Notes under the pieces: model-generated | The model's input: the letters and a program-made list of their open reading frames with translations, nothing else | What the model was told of the DNA's origin: nothing | Database searches by the model: none | NCBI GenBank assembly: GCA_017462755.1 | Contig: JAFTQM010000078.1 | Location: forward strand, 1 to 44,692 | Source: Lachnospiraceae bacterium | GTDB lineage: Bacteria; Bacillota; Clostridia; Lachnospirales; Lachnospiraceae | Direction: 5' to 3' | DNA: 44,692 bases | In this document: one piece after another, positions 17,948-25,260 of the stretch | Numbering within the stretch: position 1 is the first letter of the stretch | How the letters are laid out: each line of letters opens with the position of its first letter | Made by a program: the position numbers and the translations under genes

Positions 17948-17999
17948 TATAACTCAACTATATATCTTTGTTTCTCACTTATCTTCGTGAATTTTCTAC

Positions 18000-18028
18000 T
18001 TGCGTTTCTCACGCTCCTGCATTATAAT
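18000..18028 (+). promoter_or_regulatory. Promoter of the thiamine operon
   Basis: TTGCGT (18000-18005), 17 bases, perfect TATAAT (18023-18028), about 50 bases upstream of the TPP aptamer. Confidence 0.65.
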
Positions 18029-18075
18029 GCAGTTACATTGTATACGACCTCGGTCTTAACACAATGTACAATCAC

Positions 18076-18175
18076 ATACATCGGGGAGCTGGAATTGACC
18101 GGCTGAGAGGAAGCTTTCTGCTTCGACCCGCGAACCTGATTTGGGTAATGCCAACGTAGGGAATTCATATGATCT
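18076..18175 (+). promoter_or_regulatory. TPP riboswitch (THI element) of thiEDC
   Basis: The conserved thi-box is present: CGGGGAGC, GGCTGAGAGGAAGC, then GACCC, ACCTGATTTGGGTAATGCC and AACGTAGGGA, with complementary flanks that can form P1. It senses thiamine pyrophosphate. A terminator follows at 18183-18209, so excess TPP should stop transcription before thiE. Confidence 0.96.
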
Positions 18176-18182
18176 ATGAATG

Positions 18183-18209
18183 AAAAGGAAGCCTGCGCTT
18201 TCTTTTTTT
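18183..18209 (+). terminator. Attenuator of the first TPP riboswitch
   Basis: Stem GGAAGC-CTGC-GCTTTC (18187-18202), extendable by A-U pairs, followed by seven U. It lies about 8-15 bases after the aptamer and 90 bases before thiE. Confidence 0.7.
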
Positions 18210-18301
18210 ATTCTTTCTAAAATTTTCCAACGCATCCCAAATAGCAACTCTTTTCAAAATACAGACACCGAAGCTACCCGCTTCAGAATGGAGGCATTCT
18301 C

Positions 18302-18982
18302 ATGAATCTCTTACCGAACCACCTAAGACTCTATGCGGTAACTGACCGCAGTTGGCTGCCACCGGACAAAAAGCTCACTGATTTTTTGGAAATCCTGCTG
18401 CAAAACGGAGTTAGCTGTGTTCAACTCCGCGAAAAAGCACTTTCGGACGACGAACTGCTTTCAGAGGCACTTGCAGTAAAAGCACTTTGCCAAAAATATC
18501 GGGTACCGTTTATTATCAACGACCGACCGGACATTGCCAAGCGTGTTAAAGCAGACGGCGTACATGTCGGCTTGTCCGACATGGGAATCGCAAATGCACG
18601 TGCATTGCTCGGTCCGGATTACATCATCGGCGGCAGTGCACACAATGTCACAGAAGCACGCGCGGCAGAGGCTGCCGGCGCAAACTACATCGGCTGCGGC
18701 GCAGTGTTTGGCAGCACTACCAAAACCGATGCCGGTACCCTTCCCATCTCTGTGCTAAAGGATATCTGTCAGGCAGTTTCCATTCCGGTAGTCGCCATCG
18801 GCGGTATTTCAGCAGAAAACATCTCTGCTCTAACAGATACCGGTATCGCCGGTGCGGCAGTAATCAGTGCGCTCTTTGCCGCACAAAACCCGGCAGAGGC
18901 TGCGAAAACCCTGTCAATTAAGCTTTCCACGCTATCATCTAATCAGCTTGAGCACTGCCAAAGCAGCGCAGAAAAGAGGTAA
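18302..18982 (+). CDS. thiE: Thiamine-phosphate synthase
   Basis: A 226-residue TIM-barrel enzyme that joins hydroxymethylpyrimidine diphosphate to thiazole phosphate to give thiamine monophosphate. Family motifs are present in order: LYAVTDRSW, CVQLREKAL (diphosphate-binding Gln/Arg/Lys), FIINDRPDIA, ADGVHVGLSDM, GGSAHN, GCGAVFGSTTKTDA and PVVAIGGIS. The length is normal, with a short extra tail after residue 205. The start follows GGAGG at good spacing. It is first in a thiE-thiD-thiC operon under TPP control, and thiD begins 2 bases after its stop. Confidence 0.96.
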   Translation: MNLLPNHLRLYAVTDRSWLPPDKKLTDFLEILLQNGVSCVQLREKALSDDELLSEALAVKALCQKYRVPFIINDRPDIAKRVKADGVHVGLSDMGIANARALLGPDYIIGGSAHNVTEARAAEAAGANYIGCGAVFGSTTKTDAGTLPISVLKDICQAVSIPVVAIGGISAENISALTDTGIAGAAVISALFAAQNPAEAAKTLSIKLSTLSSNQLEHCQSSAEKR

Positions 18983-18984
18983 CT

Positions 18985-19863
18985 ATGTATACTGCATTAA
19001 CCATCGCCGGAAGTGACTCCAGCGGAGGTGCCGGCATTCAGGCTGACATCAAGACGATGACTGCACACGGCATCTATGCCATGAGTGCAATCACTGCTCT
19101 GACCGCTCAAAATACGACCGGAGTTTACGATATTTTGGAGGTTTCCCCGGAATTTCTCGCCAAACAGCTGGACTGCATCTTTACCGACATCTTTCCGGAC
19201 GCGGTCAAAACCGGTATGGTCGCTTCTGCCAAGCTGATTGAGGTCATTGCGGATAAATTGTCCTTCTATCACACACGCAGACTCATCGTAGACCCGGTCA
19301 TGGTATCTACCAGCGGCTCCCGCCTGATTAGCGAGGAAGCCATTCATACCCTGACCACGCGATTATTTCCATTGGCAACCCTAATCACACCAAATATCCC
19401 GGAGGCAAGCACCCTGACCGGTCGCTCCATTCATACTGCCGACGATATGATAAGTGCCGCCCGTTCCTTACAGGAGCGCTTCGGCTGCGCTGTTCTGCTA
19501 AAAGGGGGACATCAGACCAACACCGCCAATGATTTGCTCTACGAAAACGGAAGCGCAACCTGGTTTTTCGGCAAACGCATCGACAATCCAAACACGCATG
19601 GCACCGGCTGTACACTTTCCTCTGCCATTGCCTGCAATCTTGCTGCGGGTATGGATTTGTCCGCTTCCATTTCCCATGCGAAGAACTACCTTTCCGGTGC
19701 ACTGAAGGCAGGACTCAATCTCGGTGCCGGCTCCGGTCCGCTCAACCATGCTTACCGCATCGACCCTTCACAAGCAAAACCGGATACTCCGTATACTTTT
19801 ACAGATACAACCCAAATCACAAATCACCACATACACCAAAACAATTCAGGAGGAACCACATGA
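18985..19863 (+). CDS. thiD: Hydroxymethylpyrimidine/phosphomethylpyrimidine kinase
   Basis: A ribokinase-fold kinase of 292 residues that phosphorylates HMP and HMP-P to the diphosphate used by ThiE. Motifs are [17 protein letters not shown] at residues 7-23 (substrate and anion site), [26 protein letters not shown] and the catalytic [14 protein letters not shown] near 205-220. The usual length is about 265. The last 25 residues (His/Gln/Asn-rich, ending SGGTT) look like an unconserved tail created by read-on into the thiC ribosome binding site. The stop codon overlaps the thiC ATG (ATGA), so the two are translationally coupled. Confidence 0.96.
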   Translation: MYTALTIAGSDSSGGAGIQADIKTMTAHGIYAMSAITALTAQNTTGVYDILEVSPEFLAKQLDCIFTDIFPDAVKTGMVASAKLIEVIADKLSFYHTRRLIVDPVMVSTSGSRLISEEAIHTLTTRLFPLATLITPNIPEASTLTGRSIHTADDMISAARSLQERFGCAVLLKGGHQTNTANDLLYENGSATWFFGKRIDNPNTHGTGCTLSSAIACNLAAGMDLSASISHAKNYLSGALKAGLNLGAGSGPLNHAYRIDPSQAKPDTPYTFTDTTQITNHHIHQNNSGGTT

Positions 19864-21179
19864 AACACACAAGCACTTACACAACCCAGATGGATGCGGC
19901 ACGCCGCGGCATCCTGACCCCGGAGCTGCAAGCCGTTGCTTTAAAGGAGCATATTTCGGAGCAGCACCTTATGCAGCTGGTCGCAGAAGGTAAGGTCGTC
20001 ATCTGCGCAAACAAAAAGCATACCTGCTTGAGCCCGGAAGGTATCGGCAGTATGCTGCGTACCAAAATCAATGTTAATCTCGGTATATCCCGCGATTGCA
20101 AGGATTATAACATTGAAATGCAGAAGGTCATGAGCGCCGTCCGTATGGGCGCAGAGGCCATTATGGATTTGTCCAGCCACGGAAATACCAGACCCTTTCG
20201 TCAAAAGCTAACCGCAGAATGCCCTGTTATGATTGGCACCGTACCGGTCTATGACAGCGTCATTCATTACCAGCGTGATTTAGCTACCCTGACAGCAAAG
20301 GATTTTATTGACGTCATTCGGATGCACGCAGAGGACGGAGTGGATTTTGTCACGGTCCACTGCGGTATTACCCGCAAAACCATCGAGCAAATCCGCACAC
20401 ACAACCGAAAGATGAATATCGTCAGCCGCGGCGGCAGTCTGGTATTTGCATGGATGAGCATGACCGGCGAGGAAAACCCTTTTTATGAATACTTCGATGA
20501 AATACTGGATATCTGTGAGGAATACGATGTCACACTTTCTCTCGGTGATGCCTGCCGTCCGGGCTGCCTTGCCGATGCCACCGATGTATGCCAGATTGAG
20601 GAGCTGGTACGTCTCGGCGAATTGACGAAGCGTGCCTGGGCGCACAATGTACAGGTCATGATTGAAGGACCCGGACATATGCCTATGAACCAGATTGCCG
20701 CAAATATGGAAATTCAGAAAACTCTCTGTATGGGTGCGCCTTTTTATGTGCTCGGTCCCTTAGTAACAGATATCGCTCCGGGGTACGACCACATTACGGG
20801 CGCCATCGGCGGTGCAATCGCTGCCATGAACGGTGCTTCCTTTCTTTGCTATGTCACACCGGCAGAGCACCTTGCGTTACCTAATGTCGAGGATGTAAAA
20901 CAGGGAATTATCGCTTCTAAAATTGCAGCTCACGCAGCGGATATTGCCAAAGGAATTCCGGGTGCCAAAGACATTGACGACCGGATGGCAGATGCCAGAA
21001 GAGCTCTTGACTGGGACGCTCAGTTTGCCTGCGCACTCGACCCGGAAACTGCCAAGCAGATTCGCAATAGCCGCCGCCCGGAGGACGACCACAGCGATAC
21101 CTGCAGCATGTGCGGCAAATTCTGTGCCGTCCGCAGCATAAACAAAGCACTCGCAGGAGAATACATTGATATCTTGTAG
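19860..21179 (+). CDS. thiC: Phosphomethylpyrimidine synthase (radical SAM)
   Basis: A 439-residue ThiC that converts aminoimidazole ribotide to HMP phosphate. It is the short form without the N-terminal extra domain found in the 600-residue plant and proteobacterial enzymes. Visible landmarks are [66 protein letters not shown] and [14 protein letters not shown]. The C-terminal iron-sulphur motif is CSMCGKFC near 415, the cysteine set that carries the [4Fe-4S] cluster. Here three rather than four residues separate the last two cysteines, as I would expect for short clostridial forms. It follows AGGAGGAACCAC. Thiazole-branch genes (thiG, thiH, thiM) are not in the window. Confidence 0.96.
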   Translation: MKHTSTYTTQMDAARRGILTPELQAVALKEHISEQHLMQLVAEGKVVICANKKHTCLSPEGIGSMLRTKINVNLGISRDCKDYNIEMQKVMSAVRMGAEAIMDLSSHGNTRPFRQKLTAECPVMIGTVPVYDSVIHYQRDLATLTAKDFIDVIRMHAEDGVDFVTVHCGITRKTIEQIRTHNRKMNIVSRGGSLVFAWMSMTGEENPFYEYFDEILDICEEYDVTLSLGDACRPGCLADATDVCQIEELVRLGELTKRAWAHNVQVMIEGPGHMPMNQIAANMEIQKTLCMGAPFYVLGPLVTDIAPGYDHITGAIGGAIAAMNGASFLCYVTPAEHLALPNVEDVKQGIIASKIAAHAADIAKGIPGAKDIDDRMADARRALDWDAQFACALDPETAKQIRNSRRPEDDHSDTCSMCGKFCAVRSINKALAGEYIDIL

Positions 21180-21204
21180 GCATTTTTCTGCACACACTAT
21201 AAAC

Positions 21205-21232
21205 GCCCGGCAAGTTTCAAAACCTGCCGGGC
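21205..21232. terminator. Bidirectional hairpin between thiC and the second chemoreceptor
   Basis: Inverted repeat GCCCGGCA...TGCCGGGC with a 12-base middle, lying between the convergent ends of thiC (21179) and the chemoreceptor (21266). No long U-run on either strand, so efficiency is uncertain. Confidence 0.6.
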
Positions 21233-21265
21233 TCAAAAATATCATTCAATTACTGCTTATACGCT

Positions 21266-22771
21266 TTATATGTACTTATTCAATTCACTCGAAACCTTAA
21301 TGACACCATCCAACAATTCCTTGGTCTGGTCTGCGTTCTGCATATTCTGCTCACTCAATTCTGCCGCTTGTACCGTCGATGCCATAACCTCCTCTGTCGT
21401 CGCCGAAAGACTCATGATATTCTCTACAATCCGGTTATTCGCCTCGGACAGACTGTTCAACATATGGTCAATCTCGTCGATATCTCCAACCAGCACATTG
21501 ACATTTTCATTCATCTCATGGAAGCTGTCATTGGCCACTGTAATCATACGTTCCTGTTCTCCTGCCGCCTCCACCGACTTTGCTACCGCACCGGCTGCGG
21601 ACTCTGCCTCCATCGAAAGCTCATTCAGAATATCTTCGATATTCTTTGTTTCCATACGGGTTTTCTCTGCAAGCTGGCGAATCTCGTCCGCTACTACCGC
21701 AAAACCGCGTCCCTGCTCTCCGGCACGCGCCGCTTCAATCGAAGCATTCAGTGCCAGCAGATTGGTCTGACTTGAAATCGAAAAAATCGTATCCGTAATG
21801 CTCTTTACCGCTTCCATGCGCTCCTTGAGCTTCTTCATTGCATCTGCTGCCAGAGAGTTGGTATCCGTAATAACCTCTGCCTGCTGCTTCATCTGTCCCA
21901 TCATTGTAAGACTCTGCTCATTTAACTCACCGGAATGATTCGCTACACGCACCATATTTTCCGAGCGTTCCAAAATCGTATCAATCGAGCCCTGAATATT
22001 TCGGGTCATCGTCGTCTGCGTCTGAATATTCTCTGCCGTACTCTGATTGCTGTCCGAAATATCCTGCATTGCACCATTTACCACTCTTGCAGACTCATCC
22101 AAACTGTTGACAATTCCCATTGCATCCTGTGTTCCCTTACGAACCTCTTCTGCCACCATGAGAACCTCGTCCATAATCCTCTGCTGCTTTTCCTGCTGCC
22201 GCATCAGACTATGTCTGGTATCATGGTTGAACTTTGCCGCGATTATCGTTGTCAGATAAACCAGCACCAGCAAAATCATGATAATAACTGTCGCCCAAAT
22301 ATGATCTATAAGCACCTCGCCGGTATACGCCTTCGTTAGACATGCCTTAATAAATACATTCGCAATGTTCAGTACCGTAACTGACACACCGGAGGTAATG
22401 GCAAAGCGTTTATCGAAAAACAGAATACAGCCTGCAAACGGAACTGCAGCAGCAAAGCGAACATAATAGTTATCAAACTCAAATGCCATCATCGCCGTAA
22501 CCAACAGCAGACCTACCAAGGCAAGATAACGTATTCTTGCACTATATGGGTTCTTCTTGCGCATCACTGTATTAATAGCAATAATGAGCACAACCACTAC
22601 CGTTATCGCACCTGCATAACCTGCCGTTCGCATTCCCCTGCCAACCGCTACCCAAACCAATATCTCTACAAAAAGATAAAATACAATAAATCCAATCGTA
22701 AGAAACCGATTTGCTCGCCTGATTTGTTCTTCCTTGCTGGCATAAAGATACTTCTTCTCTGTTGACTCCAT
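21266..22771 (-). CDS. Methyl-accepting chemotaxis protein with polytopic membrane N-terminus
   Basis: A chemoreceptor of about 501 residues. Instead of an extracellular ligand domain it has roughly six membrane helices in the first 190 residues and almost no periplasmic loop. The signalling domain follows directly, with the conserved tip [20 protein letters not shown] and [13 protein letters not shown] near 335-365. No clear HAMP domain is seen. Such architecture suggests sensing within the membrane or of cell energy state, but the stimulus is unknown. I placed the start at ATG 22771 because AGGAGGTCAATGG precedes it; the reading frame stays open 29 codons further upstream without a ribosome site. 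Confidence 0.9.
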   Translation of the reverse strand: MESTEKKYLYASKEEQIRRANRFLTIGFIVFYLFVEILVWVAVGRGMRTAGYAGAITVVVVLIIAINTVMRKKNPYSARIRYLALVGLLLVTAMMAFEFDNYYVRFAAAVPFAGCILFFDKRFAITSGVSVTVLNIANVFIKACLTKAYTGEVLIDHIWATVIIMILLVLVYLTTIIAAKFNHDTRHSLMRQQEKQQRIMDEVLMVAEEVRKGTQDAMGIVNSLDESARVVNGAMQDISDSNQSTAENIQTQTTMTRNIQGSIDTILERSENMVRVANHSGELNEQSLTMMGQMKQQAEVITDTNSLAADAMKKLKERMEAVKSITDTIFSISSQTNLLALNASIEAARAGEQGRGFAVVADEIRQLAEKTRMETKNIEDILNELSMEAESAAGAVAKSVEAAGEQERMITVANDSFHEMNENVNVLVGDIDEIDHMLNSLSEANNRIVENIMSLSATTEEVMASTVQAAELSEQNMQNADQTKELLDGVIKVSSELNKYI

Positions 22772-22829
22772 CCATTGACCTCCTGTAATCCGATACTTTT
22801 TGCCGCATTTTACAGCAACACTTATATAA

Positions 22830-22858
22830 AATATACTATACAGTATTTTTCTTGTCAA
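22830..22858 (-). promoter_or_regulatory. Promoter of the second chemoreceptor
   Basis: Minus strand: TTGACA (22853-22858), 17 bases, TATATT (22830-22835), about 60 bases ahead of the chosen start. A second TTGACA lies nine bases further upstream. Confidence 0.6.
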
Positions 22859-22927
22859 TTATTTTGTCAAACAATTTCATTTTTTTTGCACTCTTCACAG
22901 AATTTTTCAAACACGCCGCATTGTACT

Positions 22928-24343
22928 TTACTGATTCTCCACTATTTTTTGTAGGCTTTCATACAACGTCAGCGTTCCTGCATCCTCTGCTGCACTCATA
23001 TAATACAACGTATCCTCTGCAACAAAGGTAATAAAGTAATCATTCTGAGGATTTAAAAACACCTCACAATCACTGCCATATGTTATATGAAAGTTACCTT
23101 TATAGAGCGTATCCATTGCAGTACCACTATTTTTTGACATCTTCGGTCGCTCGGTAATCAGTTCCAGCTCTGTAATATCCCCCACCGGAATTTCATAGTC
23201 CTTATCCAAATGCTCTGCCACCAGCACCTTGTCCTCTATCATCAGCTGAATCGGCGTAAATTCCTCTAAAATCATCCAAAGACAAAATATCGGAATCGAT
23301 AATATTGCAACCGCCGCCAAAAGATTCATTATCTTACCAATCGGTGTTGCCAGATTCATCGCCGTACCAATACCAACGCGTGCCTCTACCATCGAATGCT
23401 TATCCTGTTTATTATAATATATGATTCCCCAAAGCCAGTGTTCATCGTCATCCGGTGTCAGCTCCTCCGTTCGCTTCTCACGGTATTCCTCCTCCAAAGC
23501 TCTCAGTTTTTTCAGAGTACACAATGCGGCTGCCAGCAATACCATGGTATAAAGAATACCTCCGACCAAAACCGTACTGCCGACGGCTACCTCTGTTTTT
23601 CCCAGCAGCAGGGCAAACCCTACCGTCAACAATGTATTGCACCACGCACAGAACAACCAGAAATTTTTCCAATGGTTTTTCTTTGCACGCGCAAAATTCA
23701 GATTTACATTACTATCCTCACTGATGACCAAGACCTTTTGCTGATCCATCCAAAGCGCAAGCAGATAAAACAATATCGTAATGATTGCAAACAAAATAAT
23801 CAAATACGAAAAAGCTCCTGCATAGCTATCCCTGCTGCCAATCGTATAGCTTACCGCCGCCGCTGCACTGACTGCTACCGGTATCAGAAACAAAACCGGG
23901 CGTACTCTTCGCACCTTGCCCACTTCATGCAATTCTGTGTAGCTGCTCCTTTGTTCCTCCGACACTACTACCACATGCTCCCGCTTCCACGCTCTCAGCA
24001 CCTTATGCGCACACAAATACGGCACCATAAGCAGTCCCAGAAAACCGACAAACCAAAGCATCCAAATAGTAAAATCAATCGATACACTCGGAATCAGCAG
24101 ATTAACAAACGGAATCCAGAAGGTTGCTAACAGACACCACCGCATCCGGCGCAAAAACAACGCTTCCTGCTCTTCTGCCAGCGCAAGAAATGCTTCCCGT
24201 AATTCTTCCTCCTTCGGTGCATGCAATCCGTAGTAAATCCCTTTCTTGCGCATATTTTCCATTTTTCCAAAGCTTTTATATACAAAGTATAAAATAAAAT
24301 TGACCGGATACATGCATATAAAAAATATAATATCTAATAACAT
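22928..24343 (-). CDS. Polytopic membrane protein with DUF5808-like segment, partner of GntR/YtrA regulator
   Basis: A 471-residue membrane protein. Hydrophobic segments can be seen at about residues 2-22, 69-87, 92-112, 150-170, 176-197, 228-248, 252-272 and 340-360. Between the seventh and eighth is the soluble motif EHWLWGIIYYNKQDKHSMVE ending GIGTAMNLATPIGK, as in DUF5808 proteins of Firmicutes. The last 100 residues (DKDYEIPVGDITELELI and onwards) look like a bacterial PH-like domain. It is cotranscribed with the GntR/YtrA regulator 60 bases upstream, a common arrangement in Firmicutes linked to envelope stress. The biochemical role is unknown. Confidence 0.78.
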   Translation of the reverse strand: MLLDIIFFICMYPVNFILYFVYKSFGKMENMRKKGIYYGLHAPKEEELREAFLALAEEQEALFLRRMRWCLLATFWIPFVNLLIPSVSIDFTIWMLWFVGFLGLLMVPYLCAHKVLRAWKREHVVVVSEEQRSSYTELHEVGKVRRVRPVLFLIPVAVSAAAAVSYTIGSRDSYAGAFSYLIILFAIITILFYLLALWMDQQKVLVISEDSNVNLNFARAKKNHWKNFWLFCAWCNTLLTVGFALLLGKTEVAVGSTVLVGGILYTMVLLAAALCTLKKLRALEEEYREKRTEELTPDDDEHWLWGIIYYNKQDKHSMVEARVGIGTAMNLATPIGKIMNLLAAVAILSIPIFCLWMILEEFTPIQLMIEDKVLVAEHLDKDYEIPVGDITELELITERPKMSKNSGTAMDTLYKGNFHITYGSDCEVFLNPQNDYFITFVAEDTLYYMSAAEDAGTLTLYESLQKIVENQ

Positions 24344-24403
24344 AACCGTCCTCTCCTTTCTCCTTCTATCCTTGCCGTTTTGCCTCCTGCCGTCTTACAG
24401 AAG

Positions 24404-24793
24404 CTATTCCTGTGCGTTCTCCGACTCCTGATTTTGATATAACAGCCTGCATTCCTCCAAAAACTCCTCCTGCGTCATCCCTGCCAGCTTTGCCTCAGAA
24501 ATCAATCGCTTTAATAATTCGCGATTTTCCTTCGACAACCCTTCCGCTGCTTCAAAGCTGCTCGCCACTCTGGCACCGTTTCTTCGATCCGTCACAATAT
24601 ATCCCTGTAGCTTCAGCAGCTGATATGCTTTGTTTACCGTCATGGAATTGATGCCGATTTCTGCCGCCAAAGCACGCACCGTCGGCAATGCCTCTCCCGG
24701 CTGCAGCCTGCCGTCCGAAATCCCCATCACAATCTGGTCTCTGATTTGCTGATAAATCGGTATCTCCGACCCATCCCGAATCGCAATAACCAT
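24404..24793 (-). CDS. GntR-family (YtrA subfamily) transcriptional repressor
   Basis: A short GntR regulator of about 129 residues. The winged helix-turn-helix is IPIYQQIRDQIVMGI, GEALPTVRALAAEIGI, TVNKAYQLLKLQGYI and RNGARVAS. A helical tail of about 50 residues follows instead of a large effector domain, which defines the YtrA type. The start at ATG 24793 follows AGGAGGCAGAGG. An in-frame ATG at 24841 falls inside the operator palindrome and overlaps the likely transcription start, so it is not used. It leads an operon with the membrane protein downstream and very probably represses it through the palindrome at 24831-24875. Confidence 0.9.
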   Translation of the reverse strand: MVIAIRDGSEIPIYQQIRDQIVMGISDGRLQPGEALPTVRALAAEIGINSMTVNKAYQLLKLQGYIVTDRRNGARVASSFEAAEGLSKENRELLKRLISEAKLAGMTQEEFLEECRLLYQNQESENAQE

Positions 24794-24830
24794 CCTCTGC
24801 CTCCTCTCCGAATGCTTATCCGCCTTCTTA

Positions 24831-24875
24831 TTTTGTATCATTTGTATTATTAATTGTAATACAAATGATACAAAA
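24831..24875. promoter_or_regulatory. Perfect 19-bp-arm palindrome, operator of the GntR/YtrA operon
   Basis: Left arm 24831-24849 (TTTTGTATCATTTGTATTA) is the exact reverse complement of right arm 24857-24875, with a 7-base centre. It covers the spacer, the -10 box and the start region of the minus-strand promoter. Each arm carries two TTGTAT-like half-sites, so two repressor dimers could bind. Confidence 0.82.
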
Positions 24876-24881
24876 TGTCAA
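24853..24881 (-). promoter_or_regulatory. Promoter of the GntR/YtrA operon
   Basis: Minus strand: TTGACA (24876-24881), 17 bases, TACAAT (24853-24858). The palindrome occupies everything from the -35 edge downstream, ideal for steric repression. Confidence 0.78.
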
Positions 24882-24907
24882 TATCTAAATCGTAAATCTC
24901 TACTTGC

Positions 24908-24936
24908 TTGACACCATACCTATGTTGTAGTAAGAT
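24908..24936 (+). promoter_or_regulatory. Promoter of the structured RNA / GH51 leader
   Basis: TTGACA (24908-24913), 17 bases, TAAGAT (24931-24936). Transcription would start near 24943, giving a leader of about 300 nt before the GH51 start. A weak TTAAG/CTTAA hairpin plus six T lies just after the start site (24946-24967). Confidence 0.6.
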
Positions 24937-24942
24937 GAAATT

Positions 24943-25245
24943 ATATTAAGAACTTGCTTAATTTTTTCACTATCCGTTTAACGAAACATTGTTTTATTTC
25001 ACTTTCAACTGAAAGTAAGAACTTTATAGGGTTTACGAAACTCACAAAATTTCATGCTAAAGCCACTGCAAATGAACAAAACATAAACAGGTACTTGAAT
25101 CCCGCCGGTACTTAGACGCTGTATTTTAGCGTCTTATGTACCGCTGCGAGGATGAAGTAGCAAGAGCGTACCTGTTAATGTTTTCGTTCATCTTGCTAGG
25201 CTTTTCAGCACTATTATTAAGTTTCGCAAACTCCTATAACAATTA
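24943..25245 (+). ncRNA. Large structured RNA (raiA-like candidate) upstream of GH51
   Basis: This gene-free stretch folds into nested long-range helices. Helix A pairs 25024-25042 with 25220-25239, about 17 pairs. Helix B pairs 25055-25064 with 25199-25210. Helix C pairs 25072-25094 with 25168-25191, 22 pairs with one bulge and one mismatch. Inside, ATCC-GC (25099-25105) pairs with GC-GGAT (25146-25153) and encloses the hairpin CGGTAC-TT-AGACGC...GCGTCT-TAT-GTACCG (25106-25143). The apical loops (GAAGTAGCAAGAGC, TTGAATCCCGCC) look sequence-constrained. Size, nested P-helices and Clostridia context resemble the orphan raiA RNA class, but I cannot confirm membership without a covariance search. 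No U-run follows, so it may be a leader of the GH51 gene or an independent RNA. No protein-coding ORF is credible here. Confidence 0.72.
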
Positions 25246-25260
25246 TGAATGGAGGCTATC

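Noticed and set aside
23396-24130. Plus-strand open frame opposite the DUF5808-like membrane protein
   Set aside because: Antisense frame with very high Arg, Gln and Lys content, no ribosome binding site and no recognisable domain.
24794-24841. Upstream start for the GntR regulator at 24841
   Set aside because: The ATG lies inside the operator palindrome at the probable transcription start and has no ribosome binding site; ATG 24793 has AGGAGG.
25249-25260. ATG 25249 as the start of the GH51 gene
   Set aside because: This ATG overlaps the GGAGG ribosome binding site of the ATG at 25261, which gives a standard lipoprotein signal peptide.
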